Below, piece after piece: positions 46,889 to 55,515 of a stretch of 64,000 bases of DNA. Positions within the stretch are counted from its first letter, which is position 1, and each line of letters opens with the position of its first letter. The notes below the pieces were generated by a model that ran no database searches, had not been told where the DNA came from, and saw only the letters and a program-made list of their open reading frames with translations. Both the position numbers and the translations under genes were made by a program. Source of the DNA: Nocardia exalbida NBRC 100660 (lineage in GTDB: Bacteria; Actinomycetota; Actinomycetes; Mycobacteriales; Mycobacteriaceae); the NCBI RefSeq assembly GCF_000308575.1, contig NZ_BAFZ01000100.1, positions 1-64,000 of the forward strand. Reading direction: 5' to 3'.

Positions 46889-48016
46889 TCAGCTGATACC
46901 GAGCCGGCCGGTGCACGCGGGCCACGCGCCCCAGCCCTGCCGCTGGCGGGTGATCTCGGCGATAGCGATCTGCTCTTCCCTGGTGGCCATGTCGGCGCGG
47001 GGGGCGTACCGCAGGCCGCCCTGCCGCTCCCAGGTGCCCTGGTCGAACTGCACACCGCCGTAGTAGCCGTTGCCGGTGTTGATCGACCAGTTTCCGGTCG
47101 ACTCGCAGCGGGCCAGCGCGTCCCAGATCGCACCGTCGCGCACCGGCGGCACCTCGGTGCCCGGCTTGGCGCCCTTGCGGACGGTCTTCGGCTGCGCCGC
47201 CACGGTCACCGTGGAACCGACCGCCTGACGGTCCACTTCCTGGCCGTTGACCATGGTGACCGCGAACGTGACGTCCTGGACGCCGGGAGCGCCGGGTGAC
47301 TCCACCACCGTGCGGCTCATGTTCATGGTCGGGTCTTCGATGACGTTCTCCGGCGGGTCCAGCGGCAACGTCTCGGTGTGCTGTTCCACCCGCTTGCGCG
47401 TCACGGTGACGCGCAAGCCGTTCGTCACCGGAGTGGACGCGGCCGGTTCGACGGAATCCTGCTCGATCAGCGGGATGCCCGCCACCTCGAGGAATTTGCC
47501 CACGGTGGGGGCAGCGGCGCGCACGTCCACCGGGTTACCGATGCCGTCGACCAGCGAGACCACGCGCGGGGTCGCGATCATGAGCGTGGCGCCCTGCAAC
47601 GGGAGCCGCTCGTCGCGGGCGGGCGAGACGTACACCTCTTTCGAGATCTTCAGCTGCTCGAGCGCCTCCCCCGCGGTCACGCCGGTGGTCCAGACCCGCT
47701 GGGTCATCCCGTCGACGGACAGATCCACCTCGCGGGCGCGGTTGAGCGTGATGGTCGCGCCGTCGCCGATGTGCGCGGCCAGGGCGGGCGCCACCTTGTC
47801 CCGATCGGTCACGGCGAAGCCCGCGGCCTTCAGCACACCGCGCACGTCGCGCGACATGGTGGTCTGGAAGAGCTTCTCACCGTCCACGACGACGGTCACC
47901 GTCTTGCGATTCACGATCGCGAGGCCGGCGCCGATGATCAGCGTCAGCAGCAGCGCGCCGACCGCGATGTGCAGCAGCGGCGAACGCGACTGGTTGATCC
48001 GCGTGAAGGGGGACAT
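46889..48016 (-). CDS. rpfB: resuscitation-promoting factor RpfB
   Basis: A 375-aa secreted or anchored peptidoglycan hydrolase that helps dormant cells resume growth. One N-terminal membrane helix, LLHIAVGALLLTLIIGAGLAIV, near residue 15. Repeated DUF348 domains follow (for example TVTVVVDGEKLFQTTMSRDVRGVLKAAG), then a G5 domain (NMSRTVVESPGAPGVQDVTFAVTMVNGQEVDR). The C-terminal RPF domain, WDALARCESTGNWSINTGNGYYGGVQF, has the catalytic Glu and disulfide cysteines. ATG 48016 taken; a GTG lies two codons before. Confidence 0.95.
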   Translation of the reverse strand: MSPFTRINQSRSPLLHIAVGALLLTLIIGAGLAIVNRKTVTVVVDGEKLFQTTMSRDVRGVLKAAGFAVTDRDKVAPALAAHIGDGATITLNRAREVDLSVDGMTQRVWTTGVTAGEALEQLKISKEVYVSPARDERLPLQGATLMIATPRVVSLVDGIGNPVDVRAAAPTVGKFLEVAGIPLIEQDSVEPAASTPVTNGLRVTVTRKRVEQHTETLPLDPPENVIEDPTMNMSRTVVESPGAPGVQDVTFAVTMVNGQEVDRQAVGSTVTVAAQPKTVRKGAKPGTEVPPVRDGAIWDALARCESTGNWSINTGNGYYGGVQFDQGTWERQGGLRYAPRADMATREEQIAIAEITRQRQGWGAWPACTGRLGIS

Positions 48017-48135
48017 GGTCACAGCACGATAACGAGGGGGGCGGGGGCGGACAACAGCAAGCTCAGGAACAGCGCCTTTTCAATATCACGATCAAATATC
48101 GACCCCGCAGGTAAATCACGAAACGGAACACCGAA

Positions 48136-48151
48136 AGTGACATAGGACACA
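48136..48151. promoter_or_regulatory. CRP-like half-site pair in the tatD-rpfB gap
   Basis: AGTGACATAGGACACA fits the CRP pattern TGTGA-N6-TCACA with two mismatches. It lies 120 bp before rpfB, in an AT-richer stretch (48070-48170). In mycobacteria Crp controls an rpf gene, which makes the site worth noting. Confidence 0.35.
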
Positions 48152-48213
48152 TTTCGCATACACCGATGCATTCCGGGCATCCGTGAGCCCCCGCGGGTAT
48201 GCGGGCGCGGCGC

Positions 48214-49041
48214 TCAGAGCCGGTAGACGCGCCGCGCGTTGTCCGTGGTGATCTTCGCCAGTTCCAGCGGATCCTGGCCGCGCACCTCGGCCAGCGCCCG
48301 CACGGTGTACGGCAGGCAATACGGCTCGTTCGGCGCTCCGCGGAACGGATGCGGGGTCAGATACGGCGCGTCCGTCTCCACCAGGATCTGGTCGTCGGGC
48401 ACCACCTTCGCCGCTTCCCGCAATTCGTGCGCGTTCTTGAAGCTCACCGTCCCGGAGAAGCTGAGGATGTAGCCCTCGGCCACGCAGGACAGCGCCATGT
48501 TCGTGTCCGAGGAGAAGCAGTGGAAGATCACCCGATCCGGCGGGCCCTCGTCCAGCAGCACGGTCAGCAGGTCGTGATCGGCCTCGCGGTTGTGGATCAT
48601 GAGCGGCTTGCGGACCCGCTTGGCCAGGTCGATGTGCCAGCGGAAACCGTCGATCTGCGTCTCGATGTCGGCGCAGCCGTCCAGCTTGCCCGGCCAGTAG
48701 TAATCGAGGCCGGTCTCGCCGACAGCGACCACCCGCTGGTCGTCGGCCAGGCGCTCCAGCTCGGCCTTGGCGTCGTCGTCGAGTGCGTTCGCCCTGGTCG
48801 GATGCAGCGCGACGGCGGCGTACACGCGATCGTCCCAGTGCGCGGCCCGCACCGCCCACTGCGCGGCCGCCAGGTCGTCGGCGACGGTGACCACTCGGCC
48901 GACGCCGACCGAGGCGGCGCGGTCGACGATCGCGGCGGTGGACGCCGCGTCGGTGGCTCCGCAGGCGTCCAGGTGGGTGTGCGCGTCCACGATCGGCGCC
49001 AGCGGCTCGGGCAGCTCCGGCGCGGGACGTGCTGCGCTCAT
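48214..49041 (-). CDS. tatD: TatD family metal-dependent DNase/hydrolase
   Basis: A 275-aa TIM-barrel hydrolase. Metal ligands: VDAHTHLD (H-x-H), GETGLDYYW, MIHNREAD and the later VIFHCFSSD and LVETDAPYLTPHPFRG. TatD-type enzymes degrade DNA 3'-5' and act in repair. The gene is divergent from metG with 98 bp between starts and upstream of rpfB and ksgA, as in mycobacteria. Confidence 0.94.
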   Translation of the reverse strand: MSAARPAPELPEPLAPIVDAHTHLDACGATDAASTAAIVDRAASVGVGRVVTVADDLAAAQWAVRAAHWDDRVYAAVALHPTRANALDDDAKAELERLADDQRVVAVGETGLDYYWPGKLDGCADIETQIDGFRWHIDLAKRVRKPLMIHNREADHDLLTVLLDEGPPDRVIFHCFSSDTNMALSCVAEGYILSFSGTVSFKNAHELREAAKVVPDDQILVETDAPYLTPHPFRGAPNEPYCLPYTVRALAEVRGQDPLELAKITTDNARRVYRL

Positions 49042-49124
49042 CGGCGGCCACCGCGCGGAGCGGACGCGGGGACCCGCGCGTCGGCGCAGGGCATATTCAC
49101 GCGAGCGAAAGAATGCACGCGCAT

Positions 49125-49140
49125 TACAGTAGACACACCA
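49125..49140 (+). promoter_or_regulatory. candidate leaderless promoter of metG
   Basis: TACAGT (49125-49130) ends 9 nt before the metG ATG, with no Shine-Dalgarno between. No clear -35 box. Confidence 0.4.
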
Positions 49141-50699
49141 TGAGCGAAGCTGACCGCCCCGCCTTCTACATCACCACGGCCATCGCCTACCCGAACGGCG
49201 CACCGCACATCGGGCACGCGTACGAGTACATCTCGGCCGACGCCATCGCCCGCTTCAAGCGCCTCGACGGTTACGACGTGTTCTTCATGACCGGCACCGA
49301 CGAGCACGGCCAGAAGATGCAGCAGGCAGCGGCCGCCGAGGGCATCCCGGTGGAAGAGCTCGCGGCGCGCAACTCCGACGTGTTCGAGGCGCTGGACAAG
49401 ACGCTCGACATCTCCTTCGACCGGTTCATCCGCACCACCGACGACGATCACCAGGTGGCCAGCGCGGCCATCTGGGAACGGATGCTGGCCAACGGCGACA
49501 TCTACCTGGGCAACTACTCGGGCTGGTACTCGGTGCGCGACGAGGCGTTCTACACCGACGAGGAGACCACGGTGCTGGAGGACGGCACCCGCATCTCGAC
49601 CGAGTCCAAGACGCCGGTCACCTGGACCGAGGAGTCGAACTACTTCTTCCGGCTGTCGGCCTACCAGGACAAGCTGCTGGCGCTCTACGAGGAGCACCCG
49701 GAATTCATCGCGCCCGCCACCCGGCGCAACGAGATCGTCAGCTACGTCAAGGCGGGCCTGAAGGACCTGTCCATCTCGCGCACCACCTTCGACTGGGGTG
49801 TGCCGGTGCCCGGCCACCCCGACCACGTCATGTACGTGTGGGTGGACGCGCTGACGAACTACATCACCGGCGTCGGATTCCCCGACACCTCCTCCGCCGC
49901 CTTCGGCAAGTTCTGGCCCGCCGATGTGCACATCATCGGCAAGGACATCACGCGATTCCACACGGTGTACTGGCCCGCGTTCCTGATGTCGGCTGGTATC
50001 GAGCTGCCCAAACGCGTGTTCGTGCACGGGTTCCTGTACAACAAGGGCGAGAAGATGTCCAAGTCGGTCGGCAACGTGGTCGACCCGCTGGAACTGGTCG
50101 AGAACTACGGCTTGGACGCGGTGCGCTTCTTCCTGCTGCGCGAGATCTCCTACGGCCAGGACGGCAGTTACAGCCACGAGGCCATCGTGGGCCGGATCAA
50201 CACCGACCTGGCCAACGAGTTCGGCAATCTGGTGCAGCGCAGCACCAAGCTGGTCGCGCGGGACTGCGGCGGCGTGGTGCCGACCCCCGGTGAGTTCACC
50301 GATGACGACCGCGCCCTGCTGGATCTGGCGGGCGGATTGCTGGAGCGCTGCCGGGCCGAGTTCGACGCGCAGCAGATGCATCTCGCGCTGGAGGCGATCT
50401 GGCTGACCCTGGGCGAGACCAACCGGTACTTCTCCGCGCAGGCGCCGTGGGCGCTGGCGAAGTCCGGTACGCCGGAGGATCTCGCCCGCGAGGCCACCGT
50501 GTTGTACGTGACGCTGGAAGTGCTGCGCATCGTCGCGATCCTGGTGCAGCCGGTACTGCCGGGGTCTGCGAGCCGCATCCTCGACCAGCTGGGGCAACAC
50601 AGCCGGACGTTCGCCGATATCGCGACCGCGATCGAGCCCGGACTGACGCTGCCCGCGCCGGAACCGGTGTTCCCCAAGTACGTCGAACCGAAGGACTGA
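49140..50699 (+). CDS. metG: methionyl-tRNA synthetase
   Basis: A 519-aa class I synthetase. The HIGH motif is in YPNGAPHIGHAYEY; the KMSKS motif is GEKMSKSVGNVVDP. It lacks the C-terminal tRNA-binding domain of the E. coli enzyme, and the length matches mycobacterial MetRS. The catalytic domain also shows FFMTGTDEHGQKMQ and VHIIGKDITRFHTVYWPAFL. ATG 49140 is chosen for fit to the family start and the TACAGT box. Confidence 0.96.
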   Translation: MSEADRPAFYITTAIAYPNGAPHIGHAYEYISADAIARFKRLDGYDVFFMTGTDEHGQKMQQAAAAEGIPVEELAARNSDVFEALDKTLDISFDRFIRTTDDDHQVASAAIWERMLANGDIYLGNYSGWYSVRDEAFYTDEETTVLEDGTRISTESKTPVTWTEESNYFFRLSAYQDKLLALYEEHPEFIAPATRRNEIVSYVKAGLKDLSISRTTFDWGVPVPGHPDHVMYVWVDALTNYITGVGFPDTSSAAFGKFWPADVHIIGKDITRFHTVYWPAFLMSAGIELPKRVFVHGFLYNKGEKMSKSVGNVVDPLELVENYGLDAVRFFLLREISYGQDGSYSHEAIVGRINTDLANEFGNLVQRSTKLVARDCGGVVPTPGEFTDDDRALLDLAGGLLERCRAEFDAQQMHLALEAIWLTLGETNRYFSAQAPWALAKSGTPEDLAREATVLYVTLEVLRIVAILVQPVLPGSASRILDQLGQHSRTFADIATAIEPGLTLPAPEPVFPKYVEPKD

Positions 50700-50922
50700 T
50701 CGCCGCGGCCCGGCGTCGCGGCGGGCCGGAACGATAAGGCACACAACACTTTCGCCCTGTTGCGCGGCAGCATGCCCACGGGTGGATCCACCTGCCTTCC
50801 CACCGTGGAATGCGTTGTCGGATAATGAAACACCGGTTCGCGGCCTGGCGACACCCCGGACCGTGTGCGATCGGTACGACGACGTTCCGTTCGGGATCGG
50901 TTCCGGCACAGAGAGGGCACAT

Positions 50923-51591
50923 ATGGGCCAGCAGCACGCGACGGCATCCATTCACCGGTCCGGTTTCGCCGAGCGGCATCGGGCGGCACGCGAAGCCGTG
51001 CTCACGTCGCAACGCGGCAGGCTGGTCGAGGCGATGGTGGAATCCGTGGACAGCAAGGGCTACCCGGCCACCACGCTCACCGACATCGTTGCCAGAGCCA
51101 GGGTTTCGCGCACCACCTTCTACGACCATTTCGCCAACAAAGAGGAGTGCTTCGCCGAGGCGGTGCACACCGGGGTCGACATCATGGCGACCCGGATCGC
51201 GGACGAACTCGCCCAGTTGCCGCCGGACGCCGACGCCTACGCGAAGATCGAATCCATCGTGGTCACCTTCTGCCGGACCGTCGCCACCGAGCCGGATTTC
51301 GCCCGGCTGGTGCTGGTGGAGTCGTTCAAGGTGAACCAGGACGCCGTCGGCTACCGCGACCTGGCAGTCGACCGGTTCGCCCAGCTGTATCGGGTGTTCT
51401 ACGACCAGGCGCGCGCGGCGGACCCGGCGCTGCCGGAACTCTCCGACGGGCTGATCGCCTTGATCCCGGACGCGATCGGCGAACGGACACGGCGGGTGAT
51501 CGTCTCCGACGGGCCCGCGCGGGTGCCGGATCTGGCGCCGCTGTTCGTCGAGTTCGTCATGACCGCCCTCGGGCTGGCGGTTCCGTCCTGA
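50923..51591 (+). CDS. TetR family regulator
   Basis: A 222-aa regulator: RLVEAMVESVDSKGYPATTLTDIVARARVSRTTFYDHFANKEECFAEAV forms the DNA-binding domain; the ligand domain is unremarkable. ATG 50923 follows GAGAGGG; upstream frame is not conserved in type. No gene beside it is an obvious target and no palindrome was spotted in its 220-bp upstream gap. A 17-bp-stem hairpin follows. Target unknown. Confidence 0.88.
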   Translation: MGQQHATASIHRSGFAERHRAAREAVLTSQRGRLVEAMVESVDSKGYPATTLTDIVARARVSRTTFYDHFANKEECFAEAVHTGVDIMATRIADELAQLPPDADAYAKIESIVVTFCRTVATEPDFARLVLVESFKVNQDAVGYRDLAVDRFAQLYRVFYDQARAADPALPELSDGLIALIPDAIGERTRRVIVSDGPARVPDLAPLFVEFVMTALGLAVPS

Positions 51592-51625
51592 ATACCGCCA
51601 CTACCGTGCGCGCCTTTCACAGTGC

Positions 51626-51667
51626 GCGGCCGGTACCCCACCCGTCGTCCGGTGGGGTACCGGCCGC
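51626..51667. terminator. bidirectional hairpin terminator
   Basis: A perfect 17-bp stem, 51626-51642 with 51651-51667, with an 8-nt loop, in the 81-bp gap between two convergent genes. It is strong in both directions. Confidence 0.85.
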
Positions 51668-51672
51668 GGGTC

Positions 51673-52425
51673 TCACTTCCAGCGGCCGAGCAAGGTCTCG
51701 ATCTCCTTGGTCAGCACGGCTTGCAGGAACGGGCCGAAGGTGATCCGTGCGACGCCCTGATCGGCGAGGGCGGCCTTGTCGGCCTGGTCCGGCGCGACGG
51801 TGGCGCTGATCGGCAGCGGCAGTTCACCGGTCAGACGGCGCATGTCGGCCTCGGCGTGGCGGCCCACCGGGAACAGCACGTCCGCGCCCGCCTCGGCGGC
51901 CAGCTTCAGGCGCTCGATGGCGCGGTCGAGGCGATCGGAAGCCTCGCCGTCCTGACGCAGGAACAGATCCGTGCGCGCGTTGATCACCAGGTGCACACCC
52001 GCCGCGTCGGCGGCCTCGCGCAGGCCGTGCACGAGGTCGGCGTGCTCCTTCGCCGCGCGCAGCCGCTTGCCCTCGCTGTGCACCGTGTCCTCGATGTTGA
52101 GCCCGATCGCACCCGCTTCCAGCAGCCCGTCGACCAGCCGGGCGGGCTCCTGCCCGTATCCCGACTCGATGTCGACCGACACCGGAACGTCCACCGCCGC
52201 CGTGATCTGCCGTACCCGGGTCATCGACTCGTCGAACGTCATCTTCTCCCCGTCCTCGCGGCCGATCGAGTCGGCCAGCGGGTGACTGCCGACCGTCAAG
52301 GCCGGAAAGCCCGCCGCCACGGCGACTTTCGCGGACCAGGCATCCCACACCGTCGGGAAGACTCCGGGGTCCCCCGGCACGTGCAATCCGAGGAACGTCG
52401 TGGCCTTGCTCTCCAGAGAAGTCAT
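51673..52425 (-). CDS. isocitrate lyase/PEP mutase family protein
   Basis: A 250-aa member of the ICL/PEPM superfamily. Motifs: PTVWDAWSAKVAVAAGFPALTVGS, DVPVSVDIESGYG, GLNIEDTVH (metal-binding acidic residues), LVINARTDLFL and ITFGPFLQAV. The KKCGH-type catalytic loop of true isocitrate lyase is absent, as in carboxyvinyl-phosphonate or oxaloacetate hydrolase-like relatives. ATG 52425 gives the family-like MTSLESKATTFLGLH; one 4 codons upstream is possible. Substrate unknown. Confidence 0.88.
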   Translation of the reverse strand: MTSLESKATTFLGLHVPGDPGVFPTVWDAWSAKVAVAAGFPALTVGSHPLADSIGREDGEKMTFDESMTRVRQITAAVDVPVSVDIESGYGQEPARLVDGLLEAGAIGLNIEDTVHSEGKRLRAAKEHADLVHGLREAADAAGVHLVINARTDLFLRQDGEASDRLDRAIERLKLAAEAGADVLFPVGRHAEADMRRLTGELPLPISATVAPDQADKAALADQGVARITFGPFLQAVLTKEIETLLGRWK

Positions 52426-52502
52426 ACCGATGATCATGCCCGGCGCACCACCTCGGGTCGACCACCCGCGGCGGAGCGAAACCGCACAGGGATGCGGCCG
52501 GC

Positions 52503-53342
52503 CTACGAGGTGCGGCGCGCGGCGAGAACCGCGTCGTAGAGCTCGCGACGGGATACGGCGTGAACGGCGGCGACCTCCGCGCAGGCATCCTTGAGGCGCG
52601 CGCCCGCGGCGGTCAGCGATTCGACGGCGTCGACCAGGTCCGCGGGGTCGGCGGCGGAAGGCTGGGCGCCGGCCAGCACCACCGTGATCTCGCCGCGCGC
52701 GCCCTCGACGGCCCACCGGGCGAGTTCGGCCAGGGTGCCGCGCACCACTTCCTCGTAGGTCTTGGTCAGCTCCCGGCAGACGGCGGCGCGGCGGTCCGGA
52801 CCGAGGATCTCGACCGCGTCGGCCAGGCAGTCGGCGAGCCGGTGCGGCGCCTCGAAGAAGACGCAGGCACGTGATTCGGCGGCCAGCGTGCGCAACCATT
52901 CCCGGCGCTGGCCGGATTTACGCGGCGGGAATCCGTCGAAGCAGAACCGTTCCACCGGCAAGGCCGACAGCGCGAGCGCCGTGGTCACCGCCGAGGGGCC
53001 GGGCAGGCAGGTCACCGGCAGGTCGCGCTCGACGCACGCCGCCACCATGCGGTAGCCGGGATCGCTCACCGACGGCATGCCCGCGTCGGTGACCAGCAGC
53101 ACCGTGCGGCCGTCGGCGATCTCGTCGAGCAGCATCGGGATCCGCGCGGTCTCGACGTGGTCGTAGAAACTCACCACCCGGCCGGAGATCTCGACACCCA
53201 GCGCCTTGGCCAGCGACCTGGTGCGCCGGGTGTCCTCGGCGGCCACCACGTCGGCGGTCGCCAGTCCCTCGCGCAGGCGCTGCGAGGCGTCCCCGATGTC
53301 GCCCATCGGTGTCGCCGCGAGCACCAGCCTGCCCGTCGTCAC
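52503..53342 (-). CDS. rsmI: 16S rRNA (cytidine(1402)-2'-O)-methyltransferase
   Basis: A 279-aa tetrapyrrole-methylase-fold enzyme acting on 16S rRNA C1402. Motifs: RLVLAATPMGDIGDASQRLREGL, AAEDTRRTRSLAKALG, LVTDAGMPSVSDPGYRMV, CLPGPSAVTTALALSALP and FFEAPHRLADCLAD. GTG start. It is divergent from pmt with 170 bp between, the arrangement of Rv1003-Rv1002c. Confidence 0.95.
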   Translation of the reverse strand: MTTGRLVLAATPMGDIGDASQRLREGLATADVVAAEDTRRTRSLAKALGVEISGRVVSFYDHVETARIPMLLDEIADGRTVLLVTDAGMPSVSDPGYRMVAACVERDLPVTCLPGPSAVTTALALSALPVERFCFDGFPPRKSGQRREWLRTLAAESRACVFFEAPHRLADCLADAVEILGPDRRAAVCRELTKTYEEVVRGTLAELARWAVEGARGEITVVLAGAQPSAADPADLVDAVESLTAAGARLKDACAEVAAVHAVSRRELYDAVLAARRTS

Positions 53343-53502
53343 TGTCGCTGTTCCGCCTCTCCGAGTAGTCAGGCCGTCCGAGTCGGGTGTCGAAGGATTC
53401 GCGAGTTACCCGTGTGCTGACGAAATCGGTTCGTAGCGTATTCCGGTCTCGGCGAAACCACCCAACGCGTACGGCCTGAATACTCCCAGAGGCGGCACAG
53501 CA

Positions 53503-53515
53503 TACGATCGGGGCG
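53503..53515 (+). promoter_or_regulatory. candidate leaderless promoter of pmt
   Basis: TACGAT (53503-53508) lies 6 nt before the GTG start, without a Shine-Dalgarno. Confidence 0.4.
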
Positions 53516-55140
53516 TGACCCAGGTGACCGACCAGCGCGCGACCGCACGGTTCGGAAACGTGCCCTCCTGGTCGAGCCCGGGCCCGCTGCGGCCGCCACC
53601 CGACTTCGGGCCCGACGACCGCCTGCGCGGCTGGCTGGTGACGGCGTTCCTCACCGCGATCGCGGCGGTGACCCGCTTCACGATGCTCAACTACCCGACC
53701 GACGCCGGCACCCCGGTGTTCGACGAGAAGCACTACGCCCCGCAGGCCTGGCAGATGCTCACCGGCGGCTGGGTGGAGGACAACCCCGGCTACGGGCTGG
53801 TGGTGCACCCTCCGGTCGGCAAGCAGTTCATCGCGATCGGCGAGGCGATATTCGGCTACAACGGCTGGGGCTGGCGCTTCACCGCCGCGCTGGCCGGAAC
53901 CGTGCTGGTGCTGCTGGTGATCCGGATCGTGCGCCGGATGGCGCGCTCCACCCTGATCGGCGCGATCGCGGGCATTTTGCTGATCGCCGACGGGCTCACC
54001 TTCGTGTCCTCGCGCATCGGCATGCTCGATATCTTCATGGGGTTGTTCGTCACCGCAGCCTTCGGTTGCCTGATCGTCGACCGCGACGAGGTCCGCGCCC
54101 GGTTCGCCCGCGCGGACGCCGACGGCCGGATCGGCATGACGGACTGGGGGCCGCGCCTCGGGGTGCGCTGGTGGCGCTTCGGCGCGGGCGTGCTGCTCGG
54201 CCTGGCCTGCGGAACCAAATGGTCCGGCGTCTATTTCATCGCCGCCTTCGGCCTGCTGAGCGTCTACTACGATCTCGCGGCGCGGCGCGACTACGGGGTG
54301 CGCCGTCCGTGGCTCGGCGTCGCGCTGCGCGATATCGGGCCCGCGCTCTACGCGCTGGTGCTCGTGCCCCTGGGCGTCTATCTGGCCAGCTACTGGGCCT
54401 GGTTCGCGAGCGAGACGGGCGTGTACCGGTACATGCCGGGCAATCCGTCCGCGCCGAGCGACGCGATCGGCACCGGCGGCTTCTGGTCGCACGTGGTGCC
54501 GGGCGCGCTTCGTTCGCTCTGGTACTTCAACGCCAGGTCCCTGGAATTCCACACGGAGCTGACCAACTCGGCGGGCAACCATCACCCGTGGGAATCCAAA
54601 CCATGGACCTGGCCCATGGGTCTGCGCCCGATGCTGTACTACTACGCCGACAGCGGCGTCAGCGGTTGCGGCCAGACCCAATGCGTGAAGGCCGTGATGC
54701 TGATCGGGACGCCCGCCATCTGGTGGGTCGCGGGCCCGGTACTGGCCTGGATGCTGTGGCGCGCCGTAACCCGTCGCGACTGGCGCTACGGCGCCGTGCT
54801 GGTCGGCTACGGCGCCGCGCTGCTGCCCTGGTTCGCCACACTCGACCGGCAGATGTACTACTTCTACGCCGTCCCGATGGCCCCATTCCTGGTGATGGGC
54901 GTGGCGCTGGCACTCGGCGACGTGTTGGGCCCGGCGCACCCGAGCACCATTCCGCGCAGCCCCGCCGGGACCTACCTACCCGCCCCGCCGAACGAACGGC
55001 GCAGCCTCGGACTGCTCGCGGTCTGTCTCTACCTGGGCCTGGTGATCGCCAACTTCATCTGGCTCTGGCCCATTCTCACCGCCCTCCCGATCACCCCGGG
55101 CAACTGGCACGACCATCTCTGGCTGCCCAGCTGGAAGTGA
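53515..55140 (+). CDS. pmt: polyprenol-phosphate-mannose protein mannosyltransferase
   Basis: A 541-aa GT39 membrane enzyme that O-mannosylates proteins as they are secreted. Multiple membrane helices, beginning with LRGWLVTAFLTAIAAVTRFT. The first extracytoplasmic loop has the catalytic acidic pair in PVFDEKHYAPQAW. Further features: HPPVGKQFIAIGEAIFG, GWGWRFTAALAGTV and the conserved SWAWFA-like SYWAWFASETG. Position between rsmI and arcA matches Rv1002c. Confidence 0.95.
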   Translation: MTQVTDQRATARFGNVPSWSSPGPLRPPPDFGPDDRLRGWLVTAFLTAIAAVTRFTMLNYPTDAGTPVFDEKHYAPQAWQMLTGGWVEDNPGYGLVVHPPVGKQFIAIGEAIFGYNGWGWRFTAALAGTVLVLLVIRIVRRMARSTLIGAIAGILLIADGLTFVSSRIGMLDIFMGLFVTAAFGCLIVDRDEVRARFARADADGRIGMTDWGPRLGVRWWRFGAGVLLGLACGTKWSGVYFIAAFGLLSVYYDLAARRDYGVRRPWLGVALRDIGPALYALVLVPLGVYLASYWAWFASETGVYRYMPGNPSAPSDAIGTGGFWSHVVPGALRSLWYFNARSLEFHTELTNSAGNHHPWESKPWTWPMGLRPMLYYYADSGVSGCGQTQCVKAVMLIGTPAIWWVAGPVLAWMLWRAVTRRDWRYGAVLVGYGAALLPWFATLDRQMYYFYAVPMAPFLVMGVALALGDVLGPAHPSTIPRSPAGTYLPAPPNERRSLGLLAVCLYLGLVIANFIWLWPILTALPITPGNWHDHLWLPSWK

Positions 55141-55143
55141 GGG

Positions 55144-55515
55144 TTACCCCTCCAAGGCCGCCTGCACGTAGTGCAGGGCCGTGGCGTCGTCCAATCCCAA
55201 TCTGCGCACCGTCGCGACGTAGGCGGTGGCCGCGCGGCCCGCGACGTCGCGGGTGGGGTCGCCGGACGACGCGATGAACGAGCCTTGCCTGCCCCGGGTT
55301 TCGACCACGCCGTCGGCCTCCAGCTCACGGTAGGCGCGCGCCACCGTGTTGGGGGCGAGGCCGAGTTGGGCGGCCAGGGCGCGGACGGTCGGGATCTTGG
55401 TTCCGGCCGTCAGCTCGCCGGAACGCACCTGGGCGACGACGGCGAGGCGTAGCTGCTCGTAGGGCGGCACAGCGGATTCGTGGGAGACCGTGACGGTGAA
55501 CATGCCCGCGCTCAC
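55144..55515 (-). CDS. GntR family regulator, YtrA-like
   Basis: A 123-aa regulator: winged-helix YEQLRLAVVAQVRSGELTAGTKIPTVRALAAQLGLAPNTVARAYRELEADGVVETRGRQGSFI, followed by a short C-terminal helix, as in the YtrA subgroup (110-130 aa). GTG 55515 overlaps the arcA stop (GTGA), suggesting coupling; ATG 55503 in the same frame is an alternative. It may control its own operon with arcA or a transporter elsewhere. Its stop is 3 bp from the convergent pmt stop. Confidence 0.9.
   Translation of the reverse strand: MSAGMFTVTVSHESAVPPYEQLRLAVVAQVRSGELTAGTKIPTVRALAAQLGLAPNTVARAYRELEADGVVETRGRQGSFIASSGDPTRDVAGRAATAYVATVRRLGLDDATALHYVQAALEG

Noticed and set aside
48023..48213. Possible c-di-AMP riboswitch before rpfB
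   Set aside because: Such elements precede some actinobacterial rpf genes, but the conserved core could not be found here.
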